NCBI GenBank assembly: GCA_026934365.1
Contig: JADHZE010000019.1
Coordinates: 1-33,303 of the forward strand
Direction of reading: 5' to 3'
DNA length: 33,303 bases
Source of the DNA: Isoptericola sp. QY 916
GTDB lineage: Bacteria; Actinomycetota; Actinomycetes; Actinomycetales; Cellulomonadaceae
Below the pieces are notes generated by a model. That model did no database searches. It was given only the letters and a program-made list of their open reading frames with translations, and had not been told where the DNA came from. This document shows positions 13,225-21,128 of the stretch, piece by piece. A program made the position numbers and the translations under genes. Position 1 is the stretch's first letter. The number at the start of each line of letters is the position of its first letter.

Positions 13225-13258
13225 GGTGACCGGCGGGCTCCCCAGCCCGCCGGTCACC
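13225..13258 (+). terminator. intra-operon hairpin after the binding-protein gene
   Basis: A perfect 15-bp stem (GGTGACCGGCGGGCT / AGCCCGCCGGTCACC) closes on a CCCC loop 14 nt after the stop codon. Since the operon continues, this probably partially terminates or protects the 3' end of the binding-protein mRNA. Confidence 0.85.
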
Positions 13259-13308
13259 CGCACGACCCGCACCACGACGCAGTGACGCACCGAGCGAGGA
13301 GGAGCCGC

Positions 13309-13344
13309 ATGCCCGCGACACCGAAGGGCGGCCCGACCCCATGA
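13309..13344 (+). CDS. 11-residue leader ORF coupled to the first permease
   Basis: An ATG at 13309 stands 5-6 nt after the strongest Shine-Dalgarno of the region (GAGGAGGA, 13296-13303). It opens an 11-codon frame, MPATPKGGPTP, ending in a TGA that overlaps the permease ATG by the ATGA arrangement. The permease itself has only a weak binding site. The mini-ORF therefore probably delivers ribosomes to the permease by translational coupling. It holds one Lys, three Pro and no codon run typical of an attenuator, so coupling is a better guess than amino-acid sensing. Short length makes it uncertain. Confidence 0.45.
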   Translation: MPATPKGGPTP

Positions 13345-14333
13345 AGTTCTACGCCAGGCGGATCGCCTTCTATGCGGTGACCCTGTGGGCCGCGATCTCG
13401 CTGAACTTCTTCATCCCGCGCATGCTGCCGGGCGACCCGTTCTCGATCCTCATGGCGAAGCTGCAGCGCGCCGGAGGCATCCCGGCGGGCACCGAGAACA
13501 GCATCCGGCTCCTCCTCGGTGCGGCCGAGGACCAGTCCCTGTGGGAGCAGTACGTCACGTACTGGAAGAACGTCCTCACGGGGAACCTGGGCGTCTCGGT
13601 GACGAACTTCCCGACGCCGGTGACCGAGCTCATCGGCGACGCGATCCCGTGGACCCTCGGCCTCGTCGGCACGGCGACGATCATCTCGTTCGTCCTCGGG
13701 ATCGGGCTGGGCGCGCTCGCCGGCTGGAAGCGCGGCACCTGGGTGGACAGCCTCGTGCCGAGCACCACCATGCTGCAGTCGCTGCCCTACTTCTGGGTGG
13801 CCCTCGTGCTCATCTTCGTGTTCGCCGTGAGCCTCCAGTGGTTCCCCATCATCGGCGCGTACGACGTCTTCCACTTCAACGGACCGGAGTGGAGCTGGGC
13901 CTTCGTCGGCTCGGTGCTCTACCACGCGTTCCTCCCGGCCGTCACGATCGTCATCTCGTCGGTCGGCGGCTGGCTGCTCGGGATGCGCAACATGATGGTC
14001 TCCACGCTGTCGGAGGACTACGTCACGACCGCCGAGGCCAAGGGCCTGCGCCCGCGCCGCGTGTTCACCACCTACGCGATGCGCAACGCCGCGCTGCCGT
14101 CCCTCGCCGGGTTCGGCGTGTCCCTCGGGTTCGTCGTGGCCGGCTCCCTCGTCATGGAGCAGGTCTTCACGTACCCGGGCGTGGGCAAGCTCATGATCAC
14201 GGCGGTGCGCAACAACGACTACGCGCTGATGCAGGGCGTCTTCCTCGTCATCACGCTCGCGGTCCTGGCAGCACTGTTCCTCATGGACCTCATCTACGGC
14301 TTCCTGGACCCGAGGACGCGCCACAATGACTGA
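13341..14333 (+). CDS. peptide ABC transporter permease (DppB/OppB type)
   Basis: The 330-residue integral membrane protein starts MKFYARRIAFYAVTLWAAISLNFFIPRMLPGDPF, the typical N-terminal helix and PGDP motif of DppB-type permeases. About six membrane helices follow. The EAA loop that contacts the ATPase reads EDYVTTAEAKGLRPRRVFTTYAMRNAALP, and it is followed by the helix containing GSLVMEQVFTYPGVGKLM. It pairs with the next-encoded permease to form the channel. An additional soluble loop near residues 40-90 (AKLQRAGGIPAGTENSIRLL) is typical of the type. Its start overlaps the leader ORF stop and its end overlaps the next gene by 8 bp, so translation is coupled. Confidence 0.95.
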   Translation: MKFYARRIAFYAVTLWAAISLNFFIPRMLPGDPFSILMAKLQRAGGIPAGTENSIRLLLGAAEDQSLWEQYVTYWKNVLTGNLGVSVTNFPTPVTELIGDAIPWTLGLVGTATIISFVLGIGLGALAGWKRGTWVDSLVPSTTMLQSLPYFWVALVLIFVFAVSLQWFPIIGAYDVFHFNGPEWSWAFVGSVLYHAFLPAVTIVISSVGGWLLGMRNMMVSTLSEDYVTTAEAKGLRPRRVFTTYAMRNAALPSLAGFGVSLGFVVAGSLVMEQVFTYPGVGKLMITAVRNNDYALMQGVFLVITLAVLAALFLMDLIYGFLDPRTRHND

Positions 14334-15351
14334 CACCGACACCACCGCACCCGCCACCACGCCGGACACCGAGCCGGCCACGCCTCCTACGCCGCCGGGC
14401 AAGAAGTCCGGCGTGCGACAGATGCTGCCCTCCATGTCGGGCAAGCTCCTCGCCGGGCTCATCCTCATCGGCGGGATCGTGCTGTTCGCGATCGTGGGCC
14501 CCTTCGTCACGCAGGATCCCCGCAGCTCCGCCAACGACCCGCTGCTGCCGCCGCAGCCCGGCCACTGGCTCGGCACGACCAGCCTCGGCTACGACGTGCT
14601 CGCCCAGCTCGCCGAGGGCGCCCGCGGCTCGCTGGTCGTCGGCGTGACCGCGGGCCTCGTCGCGATCGTCCTCGCGCTGTTCTTCGGCGTCGTCGCCGGG
14701 TACCTGCGCGGCTGGACCGACGAGTTCCTCTCGCTGGTCACCGGCATCATGCTCGTCATCCCCGGCCTGCCGCTGATGATCGTCGTCGCCAGCTACCTGC
14801 AGGTGCGCAGCCTGTGGGTCGTCGCGCTCATCCTGGGCGTCACCGCCTTCGCGGGGCCCGCCGTCGTGCTGCGGTCCCAGGCCCGGTCGCTGCGGGTGCG
14901 CGACTACGTCTCCGCGGCCCGCGTCGCCGGGGAGAAGACGCCGCGCATCATCGGCGTCGAGGTGCTGCCCAACCTGCTGCCGCTGCTGGCGTCCCAGTTC
15001 CTCTTCGCGATCGTGCTCGCCATCCTCGGCGAGGCCGGCCTGTCCTACCTGGGCCTGGGGCCCAACGGGTCGATCACCTGGGGCACGATGCTCAACGAGG
15101 CGCAGGGCGGCGGCGCGCTGACCCGCGGCGCCTGGTGGTGGTTCGTCCCCCCGGGGCTGATGATCGCCCTGTTCGGCACCGGGCTCTCCCTCGTCAACTT
15201 CGCCATCGACGAGATCGTCAACCCGAAGCTGCGGCTCGCGCCCGCCGCCGCCAAGAGCGTCCGCGAGGCGCGCAAGGCGGGCAAGGACAAGCTCGGCCGC
15301 CGAGCCGCGGCCGAGACCGTCGCCGCCGACAAGGAGAGGGTCGACGCATGA
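14326..15351 (+). CDS. peptide ABC transporter permease (DppC/OppC type)
   Basis: The 341-residue second permease starts with a Thr/Pro-rich cytoplasmic N-terminus (TDTDTTAPATTPDTEPATPP). A first helix follows, and then PGHWLGTTSLGYDVLAQLAEGARGSLVVG, the DppC motif with Tyr where Phe or other residues often occur. The EAA loop reads RVRDYVSAARVAGEKTPRIIGVEVLPNLLP. A long basic Ala/Lys-rich tail (KSVREARKAGKDKLGRRAAAETVAADKERVDA) extends beyond the usual C-terminus. No strong ribosome binding site exists at the ATG, which lies inside the previous gene, so it relies on coupling. Its stop overlaps the next ATG by ATGA. Confidence 0.95.
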   Translation: MTDTDTTAPATTPDTEPATPPTPPGKKSGVRQMLPSMSGKLLAGLILIGGIVLFAIVGPFVTQDPRSSANDPLLPPQPGHWLGTTSLGYDVLAQLAEGARGSLVVGVTAGLVAIVLALFFGVVAGYLRGWTDEFLSLVTGIMLVIPGLPLMIVVASYLQVRSLWVVALILGVTAFAGPAVVLRSQARSLRVRDYVSAARVAGEKTPRIIGVEVLPNLLPLLASQFLFAIVLAILGEAGLSYLGLGPNGSITWGTMLNEAQGGGALTRGAWWWFVPPGLMIALFGTGLSLVNFAIDEIVNPKLRLAPAAAKSVREARKAGKDKLGRRAAAETVAADKERVDA

Positions 15352-16268
15352 CCGCCACCACCACCGGCCCGCTGTCGTCGCCGACGCACGACGACCACGT
15401 GGCCCGCCTCGAGCCGGTCCTCACCGCCCGGAACGTGTCCATCGAGTACCAGGTGGACCCGCCCGTCCGCGCCGTGGACGACGTCTCCCTCACGCTGCAC
15501 CGCGGCGAGATCCTAGGGCTCGCCGGCGAGTCGGGGTGCGGCAAGACGACGCTCGCCTACGGACTCAACCGGCTCCTCAAGCCCCCGGCCATCCTCCGCT
15601 CCGGCGACGTGACGTTCCACGACGCGAACGGCACCGACATCGACGTCGTCAGCCTCACCGGTGACGCGCTGCGTGCCTTCCGCTGGGACAAGGTGTCCAT
15701 GGTCTTCCAGGGGGCGATGAACTCGCTCAACCCGGTGATCAGCGTGCGCAAGCAGCTCGGCGACGTCCTCACCACCCACAGGCCGCAGATGGGCACGAAG
15801 GAGCGCGCCGCGCGTTCCGCCGAGCTCCTCGAGCTCGTGGGGGTCGACCCGACGCGCCTCGACAGCTTCGCCCACGAGCTGTCCGGCGGCATGCGCCAGC
15901 GCGTCATGATCGCCATGGCCATGGCGCTCAACCCGCAGGTCATGATCATGGACGAGCCGACCACCGCGCTCGACGTCGTCGTCCAGCGCGGCATCCTGCG
16001 CGAGATCATGCGGCTGCGCGAGCGGTTCAACTTCGCCGTCGTGTTCATCACCCACGACCTGCCGCTCCTGCTCGAGATCAGCGACCGGATCGCCGTCATG
16101 CGCGCCGGCCGGATCGTCGAGCTCGACACCTCGGAGTCCATCTACGCGCGGGCCCAGCACCCGTACACGCGGCAGCTCCTGGACTCCTTCCCGAGCCTCA
16201 CGGGCGACCGTGGCTCGTTCGTCCGCACCGGCGTCACCCGCGACGCCGCCGAGGAGGAGGCGTCATGA
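15348..16268 (+). CDS. peptide ABC transporter ATP-binding protein (DppD/OppD type)
   Basis: This 306-residue ATPase energises import with the neighbouring ATPase. Walker A is GESGCGKTT (60-68) and the Q-loop lies at VFQGAMNSLNP. The signature is LSGGMRQR (178-185), Walker B is VMIMDEP (198-204) and the H-loop is ITHD (His236). The C-terminus has the HPYTRQLLDSFPSL segment that marks oligopeptide ATPases. The family usually has a Cys-rich C-terminal insert that may bind an iron-sulfur cluster. Here the protein ends soon after with DRGSFVRTGVTRDAAEEEAS and no Cys cluster, so it is a short form. ATGA overlaps at both ends show tight coupling. Confidence 0.95.
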   Translation: MTATTTGPLSSPTHDDHVARLEPVLTARNVSIEYQVDPPVRAVDDVSLTLHRGEILGLAGESGCGKTTLAYGLNRLLKPPAILRSGDVTFHDANGTDIDVVSLTGDALRAFRWDKVSMVFQGAMNSLNPVISVRKQLGDVLTTHRPQMGTKERAARSAELLELVGVDPTRLDSFAHELSGGMRQRVMIAMAMALNPQVMIMDEPTTALDVVVQRGILREIMRLRERFNFAVVFITHDLPLLLEISDRIAVMRAGRIVELDTSESIYARAQHPYTRQLLDSFPSLTGDRGSFVRTGVTRDAAEEEAS

Positions 16269-17092
16269 GCAGCCTCGAGGTCCGCAACCTCGTCAAGGAG
16301 TTCAAGGTCCGCAGCGGGCTGCGCAGCGGCACCCTGCGTGCCGTGAACGACGTGTCGTTCACGCTCGAGCCCGGCAAGACCCTCGCTCTCGTCGGCGAGT
16401 CCGGGTCCGGCAAGTCGACCGTGGCCAAGATGATCTCCCAGCTGGAGACCCCGACGAGCGGCGAGATCCTGCTCGACGGCAGGCCCATCGGGCGCCGCGG
16501 CCGCGCGCTGTCGAGCTACCGCCACCAGGTGCAGATGGTCTTCCAGGACCCGTTCGCGTCGCTCAACCCGTACCACACGGTGGCGCACCACCTGGAGCGT
16601 CCGTTGAAGCTCCACGGTGTCGCGAGTGGCGACGCCCTCGGGCCCGCGGTCCACGACCTGCTGGAGCGCGTCAACCTCACACCGGCCGAGCTCTACGCGG
16701 TCAAGCGGCCGCACGAGATGTCCGGCGGTCAGCGGCAGCGGGTCGCCATCGCCCGGGCCCTCGCACCCGGCGCGAGGTTCCTCGTCGCCGACGAGCCCGT
16801 CTCGATGCTCGACGTCTCCATCCGGCTCGGGGTGCTCAACCTGCTCGCAAGGCTGCAGCGCGAGGAGAACCTCGGCGTCCTGTACATCACCCACGACCTC
16901 GCCACGGCGCGGCACTTCAGCGACGAGATCATCGTGATGTTCCGGGGGGACATCGTGGAGCGTGGGCCGTCCGACGAGGTCATCCTCGACCCGCAGCACG
17001 AGTACACGAAGACGCTGCTCGCCGCCGCCCCCGAGCCGTCACGGCACGGGCGGCTGCGGGAGGAGGTCCGGGCGGAGCTGGCTGCTTCCTAG
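16265..17092 (+). CDS. peptide ABC transporter ATP-binding protein (DppF/OppF type)
   Basis: The 275-residue second ATPase has Walker A GESGSGKST (44-52), Q-loop VFQDPFASLNPY, signature MSGGQRQR (152-159), Walker B FLVADEP (172-178) and ITHDLATARHFSD. Like many DppF proteins it ends shortly after HEYTKTLLAAAPEP. It completes the importer: binding lipoprotein, two permeases and two ATPases in the canonical order. No strong terminator is seen in the 74 bp after it, only a 6-bp stem (GCGTCG/CGACGC) near 17104-17132. The next gene has its own promoter. Confidence 0.95.
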   Translation: MSSLEVRNLVKEFKVRSGLRSGTLRAVNDVSFTLEPGKTLALVGESGSGKSTVAKMISQLETPTSGEILLDGRPIGRRGRALSSYRHQVQMVFQDPFASLNPYHTVAHHLERPLKLHGVASGDALGPAVHDLLERVNLTPAELYAVKRPHEMSGGQRQRVAIARALAPGARFLVADEPVSMLDVSIRLGVLNLLARLQREENLGVLYITHDLATARHFSDEIIVMFRGDIVERGPSDEVILDPQHEYTKTLLAAAPEPSRHGRLREEVRAELAAS

Positions 17093-17154
17093 CCGCTGTT
17101 CCGCGTCGGTGCGGTCGCGCGGAGCGACGCCGTCGGACGGTGGGTGGGGAGGCT

Positions 17155-17160
17155 TAAGGT
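17155..17160 (+). promoter_or_regulatory. -10 element, leaderless start of the sterol-carrier-like gene
   Basis: TAAGGT is followed by exactly 6 nt (GCTGGC) and the GTG start at 17167, with no Shine-Dalgarno sequence. The arrangement is the same as at the RNB gene. Confidence 0.6.
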
Positions 17161-17166
17161 GCTGGC

Positions 17167-17541
17167 GTGCCTGCGCGACGACGGACCGAACCTGCTGCCG
17201 GACGGGCGGCCGTGGCCGCGTGGCTGGGCGGTGACACCTCGCGGCCCGTCGTGACGACGGCGGTGCGGTTCACGCTGGAGGAGCTGGCCGACGTCGCGCC
17301 CGGGAACTCGGTGGAGGTGCGGGTGCCGCCCGCCGGGGCCGTGCAGGCCGTGGCGGGGCCGCGGCACACGCGCGGGACGCCGCCGAACGTGGTGGAGACC
17401 GACGTCGAGACCTGGCTCGCGCTCGCCACCGGCCGGCTCTCGTGGGCCGACGCCGTCGTGTCCGGGCGGGTGAGCGCGTCGGGGGAGCGGGCCGACCTGT
17501 CCGCCCTCTTGCCGCTGCAGGCAGCACGCCCGCGCCCCTGA
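17167..17541 (+). CDS. sterol-carrier-family (SCP2-like) small protein
   Basis: The 124-residue protein resembles the short SCP2-like proteins found near purF in other actinobacteria. A central beta segment ([35 protein letters not shown]) leads to [42 protein letters not shown]. The [11 protein letters not shown]...GRVxASGxRADLSxLLPL ending is the family hallmark. SCP2 domains bind lipids or act as accessory modules, but the function of this bacterial subfamily is unknown. The start GTG is chosen from the upstream -10 spacing. It is transcribed in the same direction as the nuclease and purF but separately. Confidence 0.78.
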   Translation: MPARRRTEPAAGRAAVAAWLGGDTSRPVVTTAVRFTLEELADVAPGNSVEVRVPPAGAVQAVAGPRHTRGTPPNVVETDVETWLALATGRLSWADAVVSGRVSASGERADLSALLPLQAARPRP

Positions 17542-17551
17542 CGAGCTCCGC

Positions 17552-17622
17552 CGAGGTAGCACGCATCCCCGCGAGGTAGTACCGATCCCCGCGAGGTAGT
17601 ACGTGAGGCGCCGAGGTAGTAC
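17552..17622 (+). repeat. four-copy array of CGAGGTAGYAC at exact 20-bp period
   Basis: The 11-mer CGAGGTAGCAC (17552-17562) is followed by three copies of CGAGGTAGTAC at 17572, 17592 and 17612, so the period is exactly 20 bp. The 9-bp spacers differ (two share ATCCCCG). It starts 10 bp after a stop codon, about 110 bp before the nuclease promoter region. The core CGAGRTAG also occurs in the palindrome at 6667-6775. Confidence 0.93.
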
Positions 17623-17723
17623 CTGATCCGGCGGGCGCGCGGGTGTCGGCCGGTTCCGCTACGTTCGGCGCACCGGGCAGGCACGCATCCCGACGGCCGG
17701 ACGACGACGTCCGGTGACGTGGG

Positions 17724-17745
17724 GTTCAACAACGGTTCACGCGGG
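17724..17745 (+). promoter_or_regulatory. PHO-box-like direct repeat upstream of the nuclease
   Basis: Two 11-nt units, GTTCAACAACG and GTTCACGCGGG, abut exactly. Their conserved first five bases (GTTCA) and 11-nt period match the PhoP-binding PHO box known from Streptomyces. The preceding unit GGTGACGTGGG is a possible degenerate third copy. A secreted nuclease is a sensible target for phosphate control. Confidence 0.6.
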
Positions 17746-17753
17746 TCTGCTGA

Positions 17754-17765
17754 GGTGACGTCACC
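17754..17765. promoter_or_regulatory. 12-bp perfect palindrome GGTGACGTCACC
   Basis: GGTGACGTCACC lies 24 bp before the nuclease GTG, right after the PHO-box-like repeat. GGTGACGT also occurs once at 17713-17720. The position suits a second operator, but no regulator is recognised. Confidence 0.4.
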
Positions 17766-17789
17766 CACGTCCGCCGCGAAGGAGCCACC

Positions 17790-20600
17790 GTGAGCCCCAC
17801 CCGTCCCTCCCGCCGTCGAGCACCGCTCGCCGCCGCCACCGCGGCCGCGCTCGTCCTGCCCGTCGGCGCCGCCCTGGCCGTCCCCGCGACGGCCGCCGTC
17901 TCGCCCGACGCCCCCGTCGTCATCGACGAGCTGTACGGGGGCGGCGGCAACAGCGGCGCCGCGTTCAACCAGGACTTCGTCGAGCTGTACAACCCGACGG
18001 ACCAGCCGGTGTCCCTCGAGGGCTGGTCGGTGCAGTACGCGTCCGCGACCGGCACCTGGGCCAACGGGGCCCAGACGAACCTCGCGGGGTCGATCCCGGC
18101 GGGCGGGTCGTTCCTCGTCGCGGAGGCGTTGGGCGGGAACACGTCGCTGCCCGCGCTGCCGGCCCCCGACGTCACCGGCACCATCGCGATGTCCGGCACG
18201 GGCGCGAAGGCGGCGCTGGTGCGCTCGACGGACCGCCTGACGTGCGCGGGCGCGGACTGCGCGGCGGCCGAGGCCGTCGTCGACCTCGTCGGCTGGGGCC
18301 CGACCGCCAGCGCTTTCGCGGGCTCGGGGCCGGCACCGGCGACGACGAACGCCACGTCGGTCGCACGCCGCGACCACGCGCACACCGCCGACAACGCCGC
18401 GGACTTCACGGCCGGTGCGCCGACGCCGACCGCGAGCGGCACCGACCCCGGCACGGACCCGGGCCCGGCAGAGGACGCGACGATCGCCGAGATCCAGGGC
18501 ACCGGCGCCGCGTCGCCGCTGGTCGGGAAGACGGTGACGACCACCGGCGTCGTGACCGCGACCTACCCCACGGGCGGCTTCGACGGCCTCTACCTCCAGA
18601 CGTCAGGTACGGGCGGCGACCCCGCCTCCGACGCCACCCCCGGCGCCTCCGACGCCGTCTTCGTGTTCTCCCGCGCCGCGGCCGCCGAGCTCGAGGTGGG
18701 CGACCACGTGGAGGTCACCGGCGAGGTCAGCGAGTACTCCGGCCTCACGGAGCTCACCGCGGACTCCTGGACCGCGCTGGACGAGCGCGGCGCCGTCGAG
18801 CCGCTGGCCACGACCTGGCCCGCGACCGACGCCGAGCGCGAGGCGCTCGAGGGCATGCTGCTCGCGCCGCAGGGCGACTTCACCGTCACCGACAACTACG
18901 ACACGAACTTCTACGGCACGATCGGGCTCGCCACGGGCGACGCGCCGCTCGTGCAGCCCACCACGGCCGGCCGGCCCGGCTCGGTGGAGGCGAAGCAGCA
19001 GGCCGAGGACAACGCGGCCCGGGCCGTCCTGCTGGACGACGGCGCGTCGACGAACTACGGCTCGGCCGCCAACTCGTCGCAGCCGCTGCCGTGGCTGACG
19101 GGCGGCGACCCCGTGCGGGTCGGCGCCGCCGTGACCTTCACGCGGCCCGTCGTGCTCGACTACCGGTACGACGCCTGGGGGCTGCAGCCGCAGCACCGGC
19201 TCACGCCCGACGTGGCCGACGCCGTGCAGCCCGCCACGTTCGAGAACACGCGCGAGGCCTCGCCGCAGGACGTCGGCGGCACGCTGCAGGTGGGCACCTT
19301 CAACGTGCTCAACTACTTCACCACCACGGGCGACCAGCTCGACGGGTGCACCTACTACACGGACCGCGCCGGCGACCCGGTCACGGTGCGCGGCGGCTGC
19401 GACGCCCGCGGCGCGGCCGAGGCCGAGGACCTCGAGCGGCAGCAGACCAAGATCGTCGCGGCGATCTCGGCGCTGGGGGCCGACGTCGTCGGCCTCGAGG
19501 AGATCGAGAACTCCGCCGCGTTCGGCAAGGACCGCGACCAGGCCCTGGCCGACCTGGTCGACGCGCTCGACGCGCACGACGGCGCGGGCACCTGGGCGTA
19601 CGTCGCGTCCCCGGCCGACCTCCCGGAGAGCGAGGACGTGATCCGCACGGCGTTCGTCTACCGGACCGCGGGCGCCGAGCCCGTCGGGACCTCGCGGATC
19701 CTCGACGACCCGGAGGCGTTCGGCAACGCACGCCAGCCGCTGGCGCAGGTGTTCCAGCCGGCCGGCGGGGTCGACGCCGACCCGGGCGACGACGTCGTGG
19801 TGATCACCAACCACTTCAAATCGAAGGGGTCGGCGGGCCCGTGGCCCGGGGACGAGGACACGGGCGACGGCCAGGGCGCCTCCAACGAGTCGCGCGTGCG
19901 TCAGGCGACCGCGCTGGTGGCCTTCGCCGACGACGTGGCCGCCGACGCCGGGACCGACGCGGTGCTGCTCGTGGGCGACCTCAACTCCTACGAGCAGGAG
20001 GACCCGGTCGTCGTCCTCACCGACGCGGGCTACACGGACCTCGGGCCCACCACGGGCGAGTACACGTACGCGTTCGACGGCGCGGTCGGCTCGCTCGACC
20101 ACGCGCTCGCGTCGTCGGGTCTGATCGCCCGGGTGGCCGGCACGGACATCTGGAACGTCAACGCGTACGAGCCGGTGGCGAACGAGTACAGCCGCTACAA
20201 CTACAACGCGACGATCCTCTACGACGAGACGCCGTTCCGGTCGTCGGACCACGACCCGCTGCTCGTCGGGCTCGACCTCACGCCGTCCGCACCCGCGTGG
20301 GACGCGAAGGACACGTACGGCAAGGGGGACCGGGTCGCCTTCGAGGGCGGGCTCTTCGAGGCGTTGTGGTGGTCGCGCGGCGACCGGCCCGGGGCGTCGG
20401 CGTACGGGCCCTGGGCCGAGGTCGGGGCTCCGGTCGCCACGTCGGCCGGGACCTTCTCCGCCTGGACCCGCACCTGGGTGTACGGGAAGGGTGACGTCGT
20501 CGTGCACGACGGGCACCGCTGGCGGGCCCAGTGGTACTCCCGGAACGACGAGCCCGGCGCGACGCCGTGGGGCCCCTGGAAGGACCTGGGAGCCGCCTGA
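17790..20600 (+). CDS. secreted ExeM/NucH-type nuclease with lamin-tail and chitin-binding-like domains
   Basis: The 936-residue protein has a Sec signal peptide (RPSRRRAPLAAATAAALVLPVGAALAVPATA). A lamin-tail domain follows at about 38-150 (VVIDELYGGGGNSGAAFNQDFVELYN) and then an OB-like region (EIQGTGAASPLVGKTVTTTGVVTA). An endonuclease/exonuclease/phosphatase domain begins near 495 with GTFNVLNYF. Its active-site residues are visible: Glu570/571 in GLEEIEN, His675 in ITNHFKSKG, Asp730 and Asn732 in GDLNSYEQ, and Asp820-His821 in SDHDPLL. Two CBM5/12-like modules end the protein (from Trp837 and Trp892, each with YGKGD and W-x-x-GPW). It should degrade extracellular DNA while bound to chitin or a related polymer. 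GTG start with AAGGAG 5 nt upstream. PHO-box-like repeats suggest phosphate control. Confidence 0.93.
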   Translation: MSPTRPSRRRAPLAAATAAALVLPVGAALAVPATAAVSPDAPVVIDELYGGGGNSGAAFNQDFVELYNPTDQPVSLEGWSVQYASATGTWANGAQTNLAGSIPAGGSFLVAEALGGNTSLPALPAPDVTGTIAMSGTGAKAALVRSTDRLTCAGADCAAAEAVVDLVGWGPTASAFAGSGPAPATTNATSVARRDHAHTADNAADFTAGAPTPTASGTDPGTDPGPAEDATIAEIQGTGAASPLVGKTVTTTGVVTATYPTGGFDGLYLQTSGTGGDPASDATPGASDAVFVFSRAAAAELEVGDHVEVTGEVSEYSGLTELTADSWTALDERGAVEPLATTWPATDAEREALEGMLLAPQGDFTVTDNYDTNFYGTIGLATGDAPLVQPTTAGRPGSVEAKQQAEDNAARAVLLDDGASTNYGSAANSSQPLPWLTGGDPVRVGAAVTFTRPVVLDYRYDAWGLQPQHRLTPDVADAVQPATFENTREASPQDVGGTLQVGTFNVLNYFTTTGDQLDGCTYYTDRAGDPVTVRGGCDARGAAEAEDLERQQTKIVAAISALGADVVGLEEIENSAAFGKDRDQALADLVDALDAHDGAGTWAYVASPADLPESEDVIRTAFVYRTAGAEPVGTSRILDDPEAFGNARQPLAQVFQPAGGVDADPGDDVVVITNHFKSKGSAGPWPGDEDTGDGQGASNESRVRQATALVAFADDVAADAGTDAVLLVGDLNSYEQEDPVVVLTDAGYTDLGPTTGEYTYAFDGAVGSLDHALASSGLIARVAGTDIWNVNAYEPVANEYSRYNYNATILYDETPFRSSDHDPLLVGLDLTPSAPAWDAKDTYGKGDRVAFEGGLFEALWWSRGDRPGASAYGPWAEVGAPVATSAGTFSAWTRTWVYGKGDVVVHDGHRWRAQWYSRNDEPGATPWGPWKDLGAA

Positions 20601-20630
20601 CGGGCGGCCGTCGGGTGCCGGCGGGTGGCT

Positions 20631-20636
20631 TAGGCT
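20631..20636 (+). promoter_or_regulatory. -10 element, leaderless start of the two-TM protein gene
   Basis: TAGGCT is followed by 6 nt (CGAGGG) and a GTG at 20643. CGAGGG could be misread as a Shine-Dalgarno sequence but touches the start codon, so the leaderless reading is better. Confidence 0.55.
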
Positions 20637-20642
20637 CGAGGG

Positions 20643-21092
20643 GTGAGCAGCTCGACCCCCGACCAGGACACCCCGGCACCCGACGGCACCGCGCCCGACG
20701 CCACGCCGCCCGCCGGCGAGGCGCCGGCGGAGACCGTCGAGTCCGCCGCCGGCACCGACGCCACCCCGGACGGCGCCTCGGACGATGCCGCGGACGAGGC
20801 GTCGGACAAGGTCGAGGCGCCGCAGGACGTGACGCTGCTGGTCGACCCCGAGCGGGTGCGTCGCGCCCCCAAGTTCCCGGTGTTCCTGTGGATGGGCGCG
20901 CTGGTCGGCGGTGTCGTCGGGCTGATCTTCTCGACCTGGCTCATCGACGCCGCCGATCCGGAGGTCGCTGCGGCCCTGCTGAAGCCGGGCGTCTACGTGT
21001 CGGTGATGATCCTCGGCGGGATCGCCCTCGGCCTGGGCGTCGGCGGGCTGGTCGCCGTGATCTCCGACCGGCGCAGCCTGCGTCGTCGCTGA
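20643..21092 (+). CDS. two-TM membrane protein with acidic disordered N-terminus
   Basis: The 149-residue product starts with about 60 residues rich in Ala, Asp, Pro, Thr and Glu, probably disordered. A short conserved-looking segment, DVTLLVDPERVRRAPKFPVF, follows, and then two membrane helices (LWMGALVGGVVGLIFSTWLI and YVSVMILGGIALGLGVGGLVAVI) and a basic end DRRSLRRR. The basic tail suggests both ends are cytoplasmic. I know similar uncharacterised proteins next to purF in Micrococcales but no function. The last bases precede the purF promoter. Confidence 0.75.
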   Translation: MSSSTPDQDTPAPDGTAPDATPPAGEAPAETVESAAGTDATPDGASDDAADEASDKVEAPQDVTLLVDPERVRRAPKFPVFLWMGALVGGVVGLIFSTWLIDAADPEVAAALLKPGVYVSVMILGGIALGLGVGGLVAVISDRRSLRRR

Positions 21093-21128
21093 CGCGTCCG
21101 GGCAGGTCGACGCACCGGGGCCCTGTGG

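Noticed and set aside
17552..17622. CRISPR-like array
   Set aside because: The repeat is only 11 bp, the spacers are 9 bp, and no cas genes are present. The regular array is reported as a separate kind of repeat.
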